Shown piece after piece: positions 8,694 through 19,960 of a DNA stretch of 64,000 nucleotides; position 1 is the first letter of the stretch; each line of letters opens with the position of its first letter. Both the position numbers and the translations under genes were made by a program. The stretch is from Bradyrhizobium liaoningense (lineage in GTDB: Bacteria > Pseudomonadota > Alphaproteobacteria > Rhizobiales > Xanthobacteraceae): assembly GCF_018130825.1 (NCBI RefSeq), contig NZ_JAFCJS010000007.1, forward strand, positions 62,001 through 126,000. The letters are read 5' to 3'. The notes beneath the pieces are model-generated. The model ran no database searches, had not been told where the DNA came from, and worked only from the letters and a program-made list of their open reading frames with translations.

Positions 8694-9510
8694 CGGCAAC
8701 CTCCGTGGCATGGCGGGCGACAATCCGGCTGCCATGCGAAAACACTTCGAACCCGTCCTGGCGGGCAATGGCGATCAGCGTGATGCCCGCGGCTTCCGCG
8801 GTGCGCACCGCGAGCGCGGTCGGCGCGGAGACGGCGACCATCACCGGCGCGCCGATCGCGGCGGTCTTCTGCACCATCTCGACGGAGACGCGGCTGGTCA
8901 GCAGCACCATGCCGCCGCTTGTATCGGTGCGGCTGCGCGCCAGGGCGCCGGCGAGCTTGTCGAGCGCGTTGTGGCGGCCGACGTCCTCGCGCAACGCCGC
9001 GATGTTGCCGGCAGGAGACCAGAACGCAGCGGCGTGAACGGCGCGGGTCTGCAGGTTGATCGATTGCAGCGGCGCGATCGCCTGCATCGCCGCCATGATT
9101 TCTTCCGGCGTGAAGGTCTGCCCCTGCGGCACGACCGCTGCGGGCCGCACCGCTTCGGCAATGGACTCGACGCCGCAGATGCCGCAGCCGGTGGGACCCG
9201 CGACGTGGCGACGACGCTCGCTGATGAGTGCCGCATCTTCCGGTGCAAGCCACATCCTGAGTTCGATGCCGTCGTCGAGGCGGACCACCTCGAGCGACTT
9301 GATGTCGTCGACCGACTTGATGATGCCTTCGTCCAGACTGAAGCCGACGGCGAAATCCTCGAGGTTTTGCGGCGTCCCCATCATGACGGCATAGGTGCCG
9401 CCATTGTAGGTCAGCGCCAGCGGCGTCTCCTCGGGGATCAGCCGTGTTCCTTCGGACGTGGCGCCGTCGCGCCAGATCTCGCGGTCGATAGCCTGGACGG
9501 GCACGTGCAT
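8683..9510 (-). CDS. fdhD: FdhD/FdsC sulfurtransferase for formate dehydrogenase maturation
   Basis: FdhD-family protein of 275 aa, called FdsC in fds operons. It carries sulfur from a cysteine desulfurase to the molybdenum cofactor and is required for FDH activity. The conserved CGICG motif (GPTGCGICGVESI), the site of the sulfur-carrying cysteines, is present. Start ATG 9510 (MHVPVQAIDREIW) is only 4 nt after the fdsA stop; upstream extension would run into fdsA. The order fdsG-fdsB-fdsA-fdhD-fdsD is the standard one. Confidence 0.95.
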   Translation of the reverse strand: MHVPVQAIDREIWRDGATSEGTRLIPEETPLALTYNGGTYAVMMGTPQNLEDFAVGFSLDEGIIKSVDDIKSLEVVRLDDGIELRMWLAPEDAALISERRRHVAGPTGCGICGVESIAEAVRPAAVVPQGQTFTPEEIMAAMQAIAPLQSINLQTRAVHAAAFWSPAGNIAALREDVGRHNALDKLAGALARSRTDTSGGMVLLTSRVSVEMVQKTAAIGAPVMVAVSAPTALAVRTAEAAGITLIAIARQDGFEVFSHGSRIVARHATEVADVA

Positions 9511-9514
9511 GCGG

Positions 9515-12388
9515 TTACTCCGCGGCCTCGGCCGGTACGATGCGGCGGGATTGCCGCGCCTGGGCGTCATAGGCCTTCTGCCAGTCGGACGGGCCGTTCG
9601 AGGGCGAGACCTGCACCGCGGTGACCTTGTATTCGGGGCAGTTGGTCGCCCAGTCCGAATAGTCGGTGGTGATGACGTTGGCCTGGGTGTCCGGGTGGTG
9701 GAAGGTGGTGTAGACGACGCCGGGAGCCACGCGATCGGTGATCTCCGCGCGCAGCGTTGTCTCGCCGGCACGGCTCTTCAGCCGCACCCAGTCGCCATCG
9801 CGCACGCCGCGCTGCTCGGCATCGTGCGGATGGATCTCGAGGCGATCCTCGGCATGCCAGACCACGTTGTCGGTGCGCCGCGTCTGCGCGCCGACATTGT
9901 ACTGGCTGAGGATGCGGCCCGTGGTGAGCAGCAGCGGATAGCGCGGCCCGGTGCGCTCGTCGGTCGCGACATATTCGGTCACGACGAACTTGCCCTTGCC
10001 GCGGACGAAGCCGTCGATATGCATCACCGGCGTGCCCTCGGGCGCCTTCTCGTTGCAGGGCCACTGCACCGAGCCGAGCTCGTCGAGCCTGGCGTAGGAG
10101 ACGCCGGCGAAGGTCGGGGTCAGCGCCGCGATCTCGTCCATGATCTCGGAGGGGTGGCTGTAGTTCATCTCGAAGCCCATCGCCTTGGCAAGGCCGATGG
10201 TGACCTCCCAGTCGGCGAGGCCGTTCTTCGGCGTCATCACCTTGCGCACGCGCTGGATGCGGCGCTCGGCGTTGGTGAAGGTGCCGTCCTTCTCCAGGAA
10301 GCTCGAGCCGGGCAGGAAGACGTGCGCGTAGTTCGCGGTCTCGTTCAGGAAGAGATCATGGACGATGACGCATTCCATCGCCGACAGCGCCGCCACCACG
10401 TGGCTGGTGTTGGGATCGGACTGCAGGATGTCCTCGCCCTGCACGTAGATGCCCATGAACGTGCCTTCGACCGCGGCGTCGAACATGTTGGGAATGCGCA
10501 GGCCCGGCTCGGGATTGAGCTTGACGTTCCACAGCGCCTCGAACTGGTCGCGCACGGCATCGCCCGAGATGTGGCGATAGCCGGGCAGCTCGTGCGGGAA
10601 CGAGCCCATGTCACAGGAGCCCTGCACGTTGTTCTGGCCGCGCAGCGGGTTCACGCCGACGCCGGGACGGCCGATATTGCCTGTTACCATCGCAAGGTTG
10701 GCGATCGCGATCACGGTGGTAGAGCCCTGGCTGTGCTCGGTGACGCCGAGGCCGTAATAGATCGCGCCGTTGCCGCCGGTGGCGTAGGTACGGGCCGCCT
10801 CGCGCAGATCCTTCGGATTGACGCCGGTCAGGATGGCGGTGGCTTCCGGGCTGTTGTTCGGCTGGGCCACGAAGGCGGCCCATTCCTCGAACTCGGCCCA
10901 GTCGCAGCGCTCGCGCACGAAGGCTTCGTTGACGAGGCCCTCGGTGACGATGACATGCGCCAGCGCGGTCATCACCGCGACATTGGTGCCGGGCATCAGC
11001 GGCAGGTGCAGCGCCTTCACATGCGGCGATTCCACCATCTCGGTGCGGCGCGGATCGATCACGATCAGCTTGGCACCCTGGCGCAGCCGTTTCTTCAGGC
11101 GCGAGGCGAACACCGGGTGGGCGGAGGCCGGGTTGGCGCCGATCACGACGACGACGTCGGTGTCCTCGACCGAGTCGAAATCCTGCGTGCCGGCGGAGGT
11201 GCCGAAGGTGGTGGCAAGGCCATAGCCGGTCGGCGAGTGGCAGACGCGGGCGCAGGTGTCGACATTGTTGTTGCCGAAGCCGGCACGGATCAGCTTCTGC
11301 ACCAGATAGGTTTCCTCGTTGGTGCAGCGTGACGAGGTGATGCCGCCGATGGCGTCGCGGCCGTACTTCTTCTGGATGCCGCGCATCCTGGCGGCGGCAA
11401 ACGAGAACGCCTCATCCCAGGACACTTCCTGCCAGGGATCCTCGATCCGCTCGCGGATCATCGGCTTGAGGATGCGTTCCTTGTGGTTGGTGTAACCCCA
11501 AGCGAAGCGGCCCTTGACGCATGAATGGCCGCGATTGGCCTTGCCGTCCTTGTACGGCACCATGCGCACGACTTCCTCGCCGCGCATCTCCGCCTTGAAG
11601 GCGCAGCCGACGCCGCAATAGGCGCAGGTGGTGACGACGGAATGCTCGGGCTGGCCGATCTCGATCACCGACTTCTCCGTCAGCGTCGCGGTCGGGCAGG
11701 CCTGCACGCAGGCGCCGCAGGAGACGCATTCGGAGCCGAGGAAGCTTTCGCTCATGCCCGGCGAGACCCGGCTGTCGAAGCCGCGGCCGGAGATCGTCAG
11801 CGCGAAGGTGCCTTGCACCTCCTCGCAGGCGCGGACGCAGCGCGAGCAGACGATGCACTTGGAGGGATCGTAGGTGAAGTACGGATTGGACTCGTCCTTC
11901 GGCATCCAGTGGTCGTTGTCGCAGCCATGGGTCTTGGCGAAGACGTGGTTCTCGCCCTCATAGCCGTAGCGCACGTCGCGCAGGCCCACGGCGCCGGCCA
12001 TGTCCTGCAATTCGCAATCGCCGTTGGCGCCGCAGGTGAGGCAGTCGAGCGGATGGTCGGAGATGTAGAGCTCCATCACGCCCTTGCGCAGCTTCTTCAG
12101 CCGCTCGGTCTGGGTGTGCACGACGAGGCCGTTCATGACGGGCGTGGTGCAGGAGGCCGGCGTGCCGGCGCGTCCCTCGATCTCGACGAGGCAGAGCCGG
12201 CAGGAGCCGTATGCGTCGACCATGTCGGTCGCGCACAGCTTCGGGATCTGGTGGCCGGCGTCCATCGCCGCCCGCATGATCGAGGTGCCCTCGGGTACGG
12301 TGACCTGGTTGCCGTCGATGGTCAGCGTCACCATCGTCGTCGATTTGGAGCGCGGCGTGCCGTAGTCGATTTCTTCGATCAGAGACAT
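9515..12388 (-). CDS. fdsA: NAD-dependent formate dehydrogenase, alpha (molybdenum) subunit
   Basis: Catalytic subunit, 957 aa; oxidises formate to CO2. Order: NuoG-like [2Fe-2S] domain with C52, C63, C66, C80; a His/Cys cluster motif (HPLDCLTCGANGDC); two ferredoxin-type [4Fe-4S] motifs (CIVCSRCVRAC and CVSCGACVQAC); the molybdopterin-domain cluster (CAYCGVGC); then the bis-MGD domain. The metal ligand is a cysteine, C383 in CARVCHS, not selenocysteine. A molydop-binding domain closes the protein. The start ATG 12388 has GGAG upstream and lies 10 nt from the fdsB stop. The product formate would come from oxalate breakdown encoded 37 kb away in this window. Confidence 0.97.
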   Translation of the reverse strand: MSLIEEIDYGTPRSKSTTMVTLTIDGNQVTVPEGTSIMRAAMDAGHQIPKLCATDMVDAYGSCRLCLVEIEGRAGTPASCTTPVMNGLVVHTQTERLKKLRKGVMELYISDHPLDCLTCGANGDCELQDMAGAVGLRDVRYGYEGENHVFAKTHGCDNDHWMPKDESNPYFTYDPSKCIVCSRCVRACEEVQGTFALTISGRGFDSRVSPGMSESFLGSECVSCGACVQACPTATLTEKSVIEIGQPEHSVVTTCAYCGVGCAFKAEMRGEEVVRMVPYKDGKANRGHSCVKGRFAWGYTNHKERILKPMIRERIEDPWQEVSWDEAFSFAAARMRGIQKKYGRDAIGGITSSRCTNEETYLVQKLIRAGFGNNNVDTCARVCHSPTGYGLATTFGTSAGTQDFDSVEDTDVVVVIGANPASAHPVFASRLKKRLRQGAKLIVIDPRRTEMVESPHVKALHLPLMPGTNVAVMTALAHVIVTEGLVNEAFVRERCDWAEFEEWAAFVAQPNNSPEATAILTGVNPKDLREAARTYATGGNGAIYYGLGVTEHSQGSTTVIAIANLAMVTGNIGRPGVGVNPLRGQNNVQGSCDMGSFPHELPGYRHISGDAVRDQFEALWNVKLNPEPGLRIPNMFDAAVEGTFMGIYVQGEDILQSDPNTSHVVAALSAMECVIVHDLFLNETANYAHVFLPGSSFLEKDGTFTNAERRIQRVRKVMTPKNGLADWEVTIGLAKAMGFEMNYSHPSEIMDEIAALTPTFAGVSYARLDELGSVQWPCNEKAPEGTPVMHIDGFVRGKGKFVVTEYVATDERTGPRYPLLLTTGRILSQYNVGAQTRRTDNVVWHAEDRLEIHPHDAEQRGVRDGDWVRLKSRAGETTLRAEITDRVAPGVVYTTFHHPDTQANVITTDYSDWATNCPEYKVTAVQVSPSNGPSDWQKAYDAQARQSRRIVPAEAAE

Positions 12389-12398
12389 TGTCGTTCTC

Positions 12399-13955
12399 CT
12401 ATTCCGCGGCCTGAAGCGTGGTCGGCGCCGGGACGAAGTCCTCCCGGAAGTGCTTCAATGCGCTGAGCACGGGGTAGGGCGTGAAGCCGCCGAGTGCGCA
12501 GAGCGAGCCGAATTTCATGGTGTTGCAGAGGTCCTCGACGAGCGCGAGGTTCTCATGGACGCGCTCGCCGTTGATGATCTTCTCGATGGTCTCGACGCCG
12601 CGGGTCGAGCCGATCCGGCACGGCGTGCACTTGCCGCAGGATTCCACGGCGCAGAATTCCATCGCGAAACGCGCCTGCCTGCGCATGTCGACGCTGTCGT
12701 CGAACACGACGATGCCGCCATGGCCGATCAGGCCGTCGCGCGCGGCAAAGGCCTCGTAGTCGAACGGGGTGTCGAACAGGGCGCGCGGGAAGTAGGCGCC
12801 GAGCGGGCCGCCGACCTGCACCGCACGCACGGGGCGACCCGTGAACGTGCCGCCGCCGATGTCGTCGACGAGCTCGCCGAGCGTCACGCCGAACGCGGTC
12901 TCGAACAGCCCGCCGTAGCGGATGTTGCCGGCGAGCTGGATCGGCATCGTGCCGCGCGAGCGGCCCATGCCGAAATCGGCATAGGCCTTGGCGCCCTCGG
13001 CGAGGATGAAGGGGATCGCGGCGAACGACAGCACGTTGTTGATGACGGTCGGCTTGCCGAACAGGCCGTGATGCGCCGGCAGCGGCGGTTTTGCGCGCAC
13101 GATGCCGCGGCGGCCTTCGAGGCTCTCCAGCAGCGAGGTCTCCTCGCCGCAGACATAGGCGCCGGCGCCGACGCGCACTTCGAGATCGAAGCTGTAGGCG
13201 GAGCCGCCGATCTTGTCGCCGAGATAGCCGCCGCGCTTCGCGGCCAGGATCGCCGCGTTCATGGCCTCGACCGCGTGCGGATATTCGCTGCGGATGTAGA
13301 TGTAGCCCTTGGTGGCGCCGACGGTGATGCCGGCGGTGGTCATGCCCTCGATCACCAGGAAGGGATCGCCTTCCATGATCATGCGGTCGGCAAAGGTGCC
13401 GCTGTCGCCTTCGTCGGCGTTGCAGACGATGAACTTGCGATCGGCTTTCGCCTGCGCGACGGTCTTCCACTTGATGCCGGTCGGGAAGCCGGCGCCGCCG
13501 CGGCCGCGCAGGCCGGACGCCGTGACTTCGTTAAGGATCGCGTCGGGACCGAGCGAGAGAGCACGCTCAAAACCCTTGTAACCGCCATGGGCGCGGTAAT
13601 CGTCGAGCGAGCGCGGATCGATCACGCCGCAGCGGGCGAAGGTGAGGCGGGTCTGGCGCTTCAGCCAGGGGATCTCGTCGGTCGCACCCAGCCGCAAGAG
13701 ATGCGGCGTGTTGCTGGCGAGCGCGTCGAGCAGGGAGGGGACATCGGTCTCGGTCACAGGCCCGAAGGCGATCCGCCCTTGCGGCGTTGCGACTTCGACC
13801 AGCGGCTCCAGCCAATACATCCCGCGCGAGCCGGTCCTGACGATCTCGATGGCAATACCGCGCTTGGCCGCAGCCTGCTCCAGAGCCAGCGCGACCTCAT
13901 CTGCACCGACGGCGACCGCACCCGCATCGCGGGAGACGAAGAGACGCATGCTCAT
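12399..13955 (-). CDS. fdsB: NAD-dependent formate dehydrogenase, beta (FMN/NAD) subunit
   Basis: Diaphorase subunit, 518 aa, passing electrons from the iron-sulfur chain to NAD+. An N-terminal thioredoxin-like domain (about 1-110) is fused to a NuoF-like part with the FMN/NADH loop GLRGRGGAGFPTG and the C-terminal [4Fe-4S] motif CGKCTPCRIG. Start ATG 13955 (MSMRLFVS) overlaps the fdsG stop by ATGA; ATG 13949 is a possible internal alternative. Open sequence continues further upstream but lies within fdsG. Confidence 0.96.
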   Translation of the reverse strand: MSMRLFVSRDAGAVAVGADEVALALEQAAAKRGIAIEIVRTGSRGMYWLEPLVEVATPQGRIAFGPVTETDVPSLLDALASNTPHLLRLGATDEIPWLKRQTRLTFARCGVIDPRSLDDYRAHGGYKGFERALSLGPDAILNEVTASGLRGRGGAGFPTGIKWKTVAQAKADRKFIVCNADEGDSGTFADRMIMEGDPFLVIEGMTTAGITVGATKGYIYIRSEYPHAVEAMNAAILAAKRGGYLGDKIGGSAYSFDLEVRVGAGAYVCGEETSLLESLEGRRGIVRAKPPLPAHHGLFGKPTVINNVLSFAAIPFILAEGAKAYADFGMGRSRGTMPIQLAGNIRYGGLFETAFGVTLGELVDDIGGGTFTGRPVRAVQVGGPLGAYFPRALFDTPFDYEAFAARDGLIGHGGIVVFDDSVDMRRQARFAMEFCAVESCGKCTPCRIGSTRGVETIEKIINGERVHENLALVEDLCNTMKFGSLCALGGFTPYPVLSALKHFREDFVPAPTTLQAAE

Positions 13956-14440
13956 CGCTGTGCCTCCGCGACCAGTGCATCGAGGCGCTTCTGGTCGAGC
14001 CGGCCAATGAGGCGACCATCGAGCATTGCGGACGGCGCCGTCGCGCACAGGCCGAGGCAGTAGATCGGCTCCAGCGTGACGCGATCGTCGGCTGTCGTGT
14101 TGCCGAGGGCAACGCCAAGCTTCGCCTCCGCTCGCGCAGCCAGCGCATCGCCGCCTGCGGCCTGGCACGCTTCGGCGCGGCACAGCTTCAGCACGTGGCG
14201 ACCGGCCGGCTTGTGACGGAAATCATGGTAGAAGGTGAACACGCCGTGCACCTCGGCGCGCGACAGATTGAGCGCCTGCGCGACCATGGGAATCGCGGCC
14301 TCCGGCACGTAGCCGAACGCCTCCTGAAGCGCGTGCAGGATGACGAGCGTCGCGCCTTCCTGTCCGGCATGTTCGGCGATGATCTCGGCGCCGCGCGCTT
14401 CGTCCCAAGGCTCGTAACGAGGTTCGTAAAGCGTTGTCAT
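13952..14440 (-). CDS. fdsG: NAD-dependent formate dehydrogenase, gamma subunit
   Basis: NuoE-like [2Fe-2S] subunit of 162 aa, first gene of the fds operon. The four cluster cysteines are in LKLCRAEACQ and YCLGLCATAP. It forms a module with FdsB between the FMN and the molybdenum subunit. The upstream 224 nt, shared with a divergent LysR gene, hold the operon promoter and a perfect palindrome at 14619-14638. Confidence 0.95.
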   Translation of the reverse strand: MTTLYEPRYEPWDEARGAEIIAEHAGQEGATLVILHALQEAFGYVPEAAIPMVAQALNLSRAEVHGVFTFYHDFRHKPAGRHVLKLCRAEACQAAGGDALAARAEAKLGVALGNTTADDRVTLEPIYCLGLCATAPSAMLDGRLIGRLDQKRLDALVAEAQR

Positions 14441-14618
14441 TGTTCGTTCTCAACCTGAGCGTTCCTTGAGCGCAAAGTATTTGGAATCGTTCGAAGATCA
14501 ATAAAGCTGTCTCATGCTGCGATTGCGAATTCGGATCGATTTGCAACCACAATCGGTCGATACGAAATGGTAATGAAAACTGTTTCGGCTGCCGGTTTTT
14601 GCGTGTTGGTGCAGGCCC

Positions 14619-14638
14619 GGCATGCTAGCTTGCATGCC
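14619..14638. promoter_or_regulatory. Palindrome in the fdsG/LysR divergent promoter region
   Basis: Perfect 7-bp arms GGCATGC and GCATGCC separated by TAGCTT, 26 nt before the LysR start codon. Position and symmetry fit a LysR-type recognition site that would autoregulate the LysR gene and activate fds. Binding is inferred. Confidence 0.5.
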
Positions 14639-14664
14639 AACACAGAATCCGAGGGGACGACCGG

Positions 14665-15558
14665 TTGATCGACAAGCTTGAACTGCTGCTGGCGCTGGCG
14701 AAGGAGCGGCATTTCGGACGCGCGGCAGAGGCCTGCGGCGTCACCCAGCCCACCATGTCGACCGGGCTGAAGCAGCTCGAGGAGATCCTCGGTGTGATGC
14801 TGGTCCAGCGTGGCTCCCGCTTTCAGGGTTTTACGCCGGAAGGCGAACGGGCGCTGGACTGGGCGCGGCGGATCGTGGGCGATGCCCGCGCCATGCGTGA
14901 CGAGATCAACGGCCTGAAGCACCAGCTCTCCGGCGAGATCCGCATTGCCGCGATCCCGACCGTGCTCGGCATGGTGGCGTCACTGACGACGCCGTTCCGC
15001 GCCCGGCATCCCGAGGTGCGTTTCAGCATCCGCTCGACGACCTCATCGGAGGTGCTCGGGTTGCTCGAAAATCTCGAGGTTGATGCGGGGCTGACCTATA
15101 TCGAGAACGAGCCGATCGGCAAGGTCCGCACCATTCCGCTCTACAACGAGAGCTATCGCCTGCTGACTGCGCCGGACGGAATGTTCGGTGACCGCGAGAC
15201 GGTGACCTGGAAGGAAGTGGGGCAGGTGCCGCTCTGCCTCTTGACGCCCGACATGCAGAACCGCCGCATCATCGACCGCGCGCTGCGCTCGGTCGGCGCG
15301 GAGGCGACGCCGACCCTGACCTCGAACTCGCTGCTCGTGCTGTTCACGCATGTGAAGACGGGGCGCTGGGCGAGCGTGATGCCGGCCAAGCTCGCCGAGA
15401 CGCTCGGCCTGTCCGATACGGTGCGGTCGATCCCGATCATCGACCCCGAGGTCAATTACAGCATCGGCATGGTGATCCCGCAGCGCGATCCGATGACGCC
15501 GCTGATCGCGGCGCTGGTCAATGTGGCGCGGGAAGTCGCGCCGACGCTGCAATTGTAG
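14665..15558 (+). CDS. LysR-family transcriptional regulator, divergent from fds
   Basis: LysR regulator of 297 aa: N-terminal winged helix (RHFGRAAEACGVTQPTMSTG) and a substrate-binding domain from about residue 90. TTG 14665 is taken as start because GAGGGGA lies 7 nt upstream and the HTH begins at the expected distance. A divergent LysR gene is a common companion of fdsGBA operons and usually activates them with formate; that role is inferred from position. It ends near a long inverted-repeat element shared with the convergent PAS kinase. Confidence 0.9.
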   Translation: MIDKLELLLALAKERHFGRAAEACGVTQPTMSTGLKQLEEILGVMLVQRGSRFQGFTPEGERALDWARRIVGDARAMRDEINGLKHQLSGEIRIAAIPTVLGMVASLTTPFRARHPEVRFSIRSTTSSEVLGLLENLEVDAGLTYIENEPIGKVRTIPLYNESYRLLTAPDGMFGDRETVTWKEVGQVPLCLLTPDMQNRRIIDRALRSVGAEATPTLTSNSLLVLFTHVKTGRWASVMPAKLAETLGLSDTVRSIPIIDPEVNYSIGMVIPQRDPMTPLIAALVNVAREVAPTLQL

Positions 15559-15588
15559 AGCCTGTTGGGATAGGACGAGCAAGCGCCT

Positions 15589-15751
15589 CGTCCTTCGAGA
15601 CGACCGCGGAGCCTGTCATCGGGCCGCGCTTTGCGCGGACCCGGTGGCGGTCTCCTCAGGATGAGGCTCCGCGCCATGGACTCCTTTGGCACTGCTGCCG
15701 CGCACGCTGCCCTCATCCTGAGGGCCCGCCGCAGGCGGGCGTCTCGAAGGA
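15589..15751. repeat. Composite palindromic repeat between convergent genes
   Basis: Outer arms around CCTTCGAGACG (15592-15602) and CGTCTCGAAGG (15740-15750); inner arms CCTCAGGATGAG (15654-15665) and CTCATCCTGAGG (15712-15723). GC hairpins such as GCCCGCCGCAGGCGGGC lie between. This is a typical bradyrhizobial dispersed intergenic repeat. It may also stop transcription from both sides. Confidence 0.8.
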
Positions 15752-15779
15752 TGGCCGCAGGCGAGCTTCCCGCCGTGCG

Positions 15780-18140
<2,361 letters not shown>

Positions 18141-18336
18141 CTTGAGTTCGGAGGCAGCCCCACGTCGCTTCCGAATCAGACCGATTTGAATCCAGTTTTA
18201 CCGGGCTGTCGAGAGTCAACGAATCGTTAACGCGAAATTATTCTTATCCAACGCGCAGTTCGCGCATCGCGCGTCCGCAAACCCGCGGGCGCGGGGAGTC
18301 CGAAACGAGAACGTGTGACTCCGCGCACATTGTATG

Positions 18337-19710
18337 TCACGCGCGCGGCGGTTCGGCGTGACTGATGACGCGCTTCACGCTCGGGAACGCGCGGCGCAAC
18401 GCGCGCTCGATCGCATCGACATGCTCGTGCACCTTGATCACGCTCATCGACGGCGCAGCGCGGCAGTGGAAGTTGACGATCTCGCCGGCGTCGGTGTTGC
18501 GGACGCGCACATTATGGATGTCGTGGATCTCGCCTTCACCGGCGAACTCGGCCAGCGCGGCGGCGATGGTCTGCACCCTCTCCGGCGCGGCGTCGACGCC
18601 GAACGGCAGTTCCGGCTCCAGCGGCTCGATGTGGACGTCGACCTCCACGTCCTCGCCGAACTCCTCCTGGATGTTGCGTTCCAGCGTGTTGGCGATGTCA
18701 TGGGCGGCGTCGAGCCGCATCCCGGCGTCGACCTCGAGGTCGATGCCGACGATCAGCTTGGCGCCGAGATCATGCACCGTGACGTGGTGGATGGCGAGGC
18801 TCGAATTGCGCGCGATCACCATGATGCGGTCGCGGACGGTCTCGTTGTTGCGCGCGACCGGGACCGGGGTGAAGGTGAGGTCGGCGTCGCCGAACGCCTT
18901 GTCGACGGCGGCCTGCGCCTTGCGCTTGATCTCCTCGATGCGGTCGATCGGGTAGGTCCGCGGCACCTTTGCGATGGTGTCGATGAAGGTGGTCGCCCCG
19001 ACCATGCGCAGGCGCAGCCGCTCGACGTCGATCACGCCGGGCACGCTGCAGATTGCGGCCGTGGCCTTCTCCTGCGCGCCCTCCGGTGCGCGGTCGACCA
19101 GCGTCTGCACGGTCGAGCCGGCCATGCGCAGGCCGAGAGCGGCGATCATCACCGCGACCGCGGCCGCAGCCGCCGCGTCGCCCCACCAGAAACCGAGGGC
19201 GGCGAGGACCAGGCCCACGATCACGGCGCAGGAGCCCATCACGTCGGAGGCGAAGTGGAGCGCATCGGCGGCGAGCGCCTGGCTCCGGGTCTCGCGTGCG
19301 GCGCGGTGCAGCGCGCGGGCACGCCACAGATTGACGGCGATGTCGACCACGAGCACCACGAACGGCACGGCCGAGATGGTCGGCGGCGACGTTCCCTCGC
19401 GCAGCCGGCTATAGGCTTCGACCAGGATGCCGCCGGCGAGCACGTAGAGCAGGGCAGTGACGCCCAGCGCGGAGACGCTTTCCAGCTTGCCATGGCCGTA
19501 ATGGTGCTCCTCGTCGGCCGGCTTGTCGGAGACCCGCACCACCGCCCAGGTGATGATGGTCGCGACCAGGTCGATCGAGGAGTGCAGGGCCTCGGAGATC
19601 AGCGCCAGCGAGCCGATCGCGATGCCGACCACGAACTTGGCCGCCGCCATGCCGCCGCTGGCGAAGATCGAGATGGCCGCGACCGAGGTTTTGTTGTGCT
19701 GTGCGCTCAT
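18337..19710 (-). CDS. Cation diffusion facilitator (CDF) metal efflux transporter
   Basis: CDF-family divalent cation/proton antiporter of 457 aa in the inner membrane. Family signatures: HSSID in the second helix, a His-rich turn HHYGHGKLE, and HFASDVMGS in a later helix, i.e. the paired metal-binding H/D sites. Six TM helices occupy about 10-215, followed by an unusually long cytoplasmic tail (about 220-457) that seems to contain two dimerisation-type domains rather than one. Metal specificity cannot be read with confidence. It stands alone. Confidence 0.9.
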   Translation of the reverse strand: MSAQHNKTSVAAISIFASGGMAAAKFVVGIAIGSLALISEALHSSIDLVATIITWAVVRVSDKPADEEHHYGHGKLESVSALGVTALLYVLAGGILVEAYSRLREGTSPPTISAVPFVVLVVDIAVNLWRARALHRAARETRSQALAADALHFASDVMGSCAVIVGLVLAALGFWWGDAAAAAAVAVMIAALGLRMAGSTVQTLVDRAPEGAQEKATAAICSVPGVIDVERLRLRMVGATTFIDTIAKVPRTYPIDRIEEIKRKAQAAVDKAFGDADLTFTPVPVARNNETVRDRIMVIARNSSLAIHHVTVHDLGAKLIVGIDLEVDAGMRLDAAHDIANTLERNIQEEFGEDVEVDVHIEPLEPELPFGVDAAPERVQTIAAALAEFAGEGEIHDIHNVRVRNTDAGEIVNFHCRAAPSMSVIKVHEHVDAIERALRRAFPSVKRVISHAEPPRA

Positions 19711-19841
19711 GGCGGGGATTTAGCAGCCTAGAGCTGAACATCAAGCGACGATCCACAGCTCTAGTCGCAAGTGAGTTGCAGGAGCGAAGCTATTGCGAAT
19801 GCTTCTGAATTGAATGGTGGCTTATGCTACGAGTTCAGTCT

Positions 19842-19932
19842 CGTAGGGTGGGCAAAGGCGCATAGCGCCGTGCCCACCATCCGTCCGTGATGGATACAGA
19901 TCGTGGGCACGCTTCGCTTTGCCCACCCTACG
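19842..19932. repeat. Long inverted repeat (GTAGGGTGGGCAAAG family)
   Basis: Left arm CGTAGGGTGGGCAAAGGCG (19842-19860) and right arm CGCTTTGCCCACCCTACG (19915-19932), with a second nested pair built on GTGCCCAC and GTGGGCAC. Lies downstream of the zinc-type oxidoreductase gene. Dispersed intergenic palindrome. Confidence 0.85.
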
Positions 19933-19960
19933 GGACCGTCGCTTTGGCCGAGCCTGCCCC

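Noticed and set aside
9458..11332. 624-codon plus-strand frame opposite fdsA
   Set aside because: Antisense shadow of fdsA, rich in His, Ala, Gly and Asp, with no domain.
12450..14063. 537-codon plus-strand frame opposite fdsB/fdsG
   Set aside because: Antisense shadow of well-supported genes, biased composition.
14619..14638. Member of the TGGCAT-N5-ATGCCA operator set
   Set aside because: Arms and spacing differ (GGCATGC-N6-GCATGCC) and it lies beside a LysR gene, so it is treated as a separate site.
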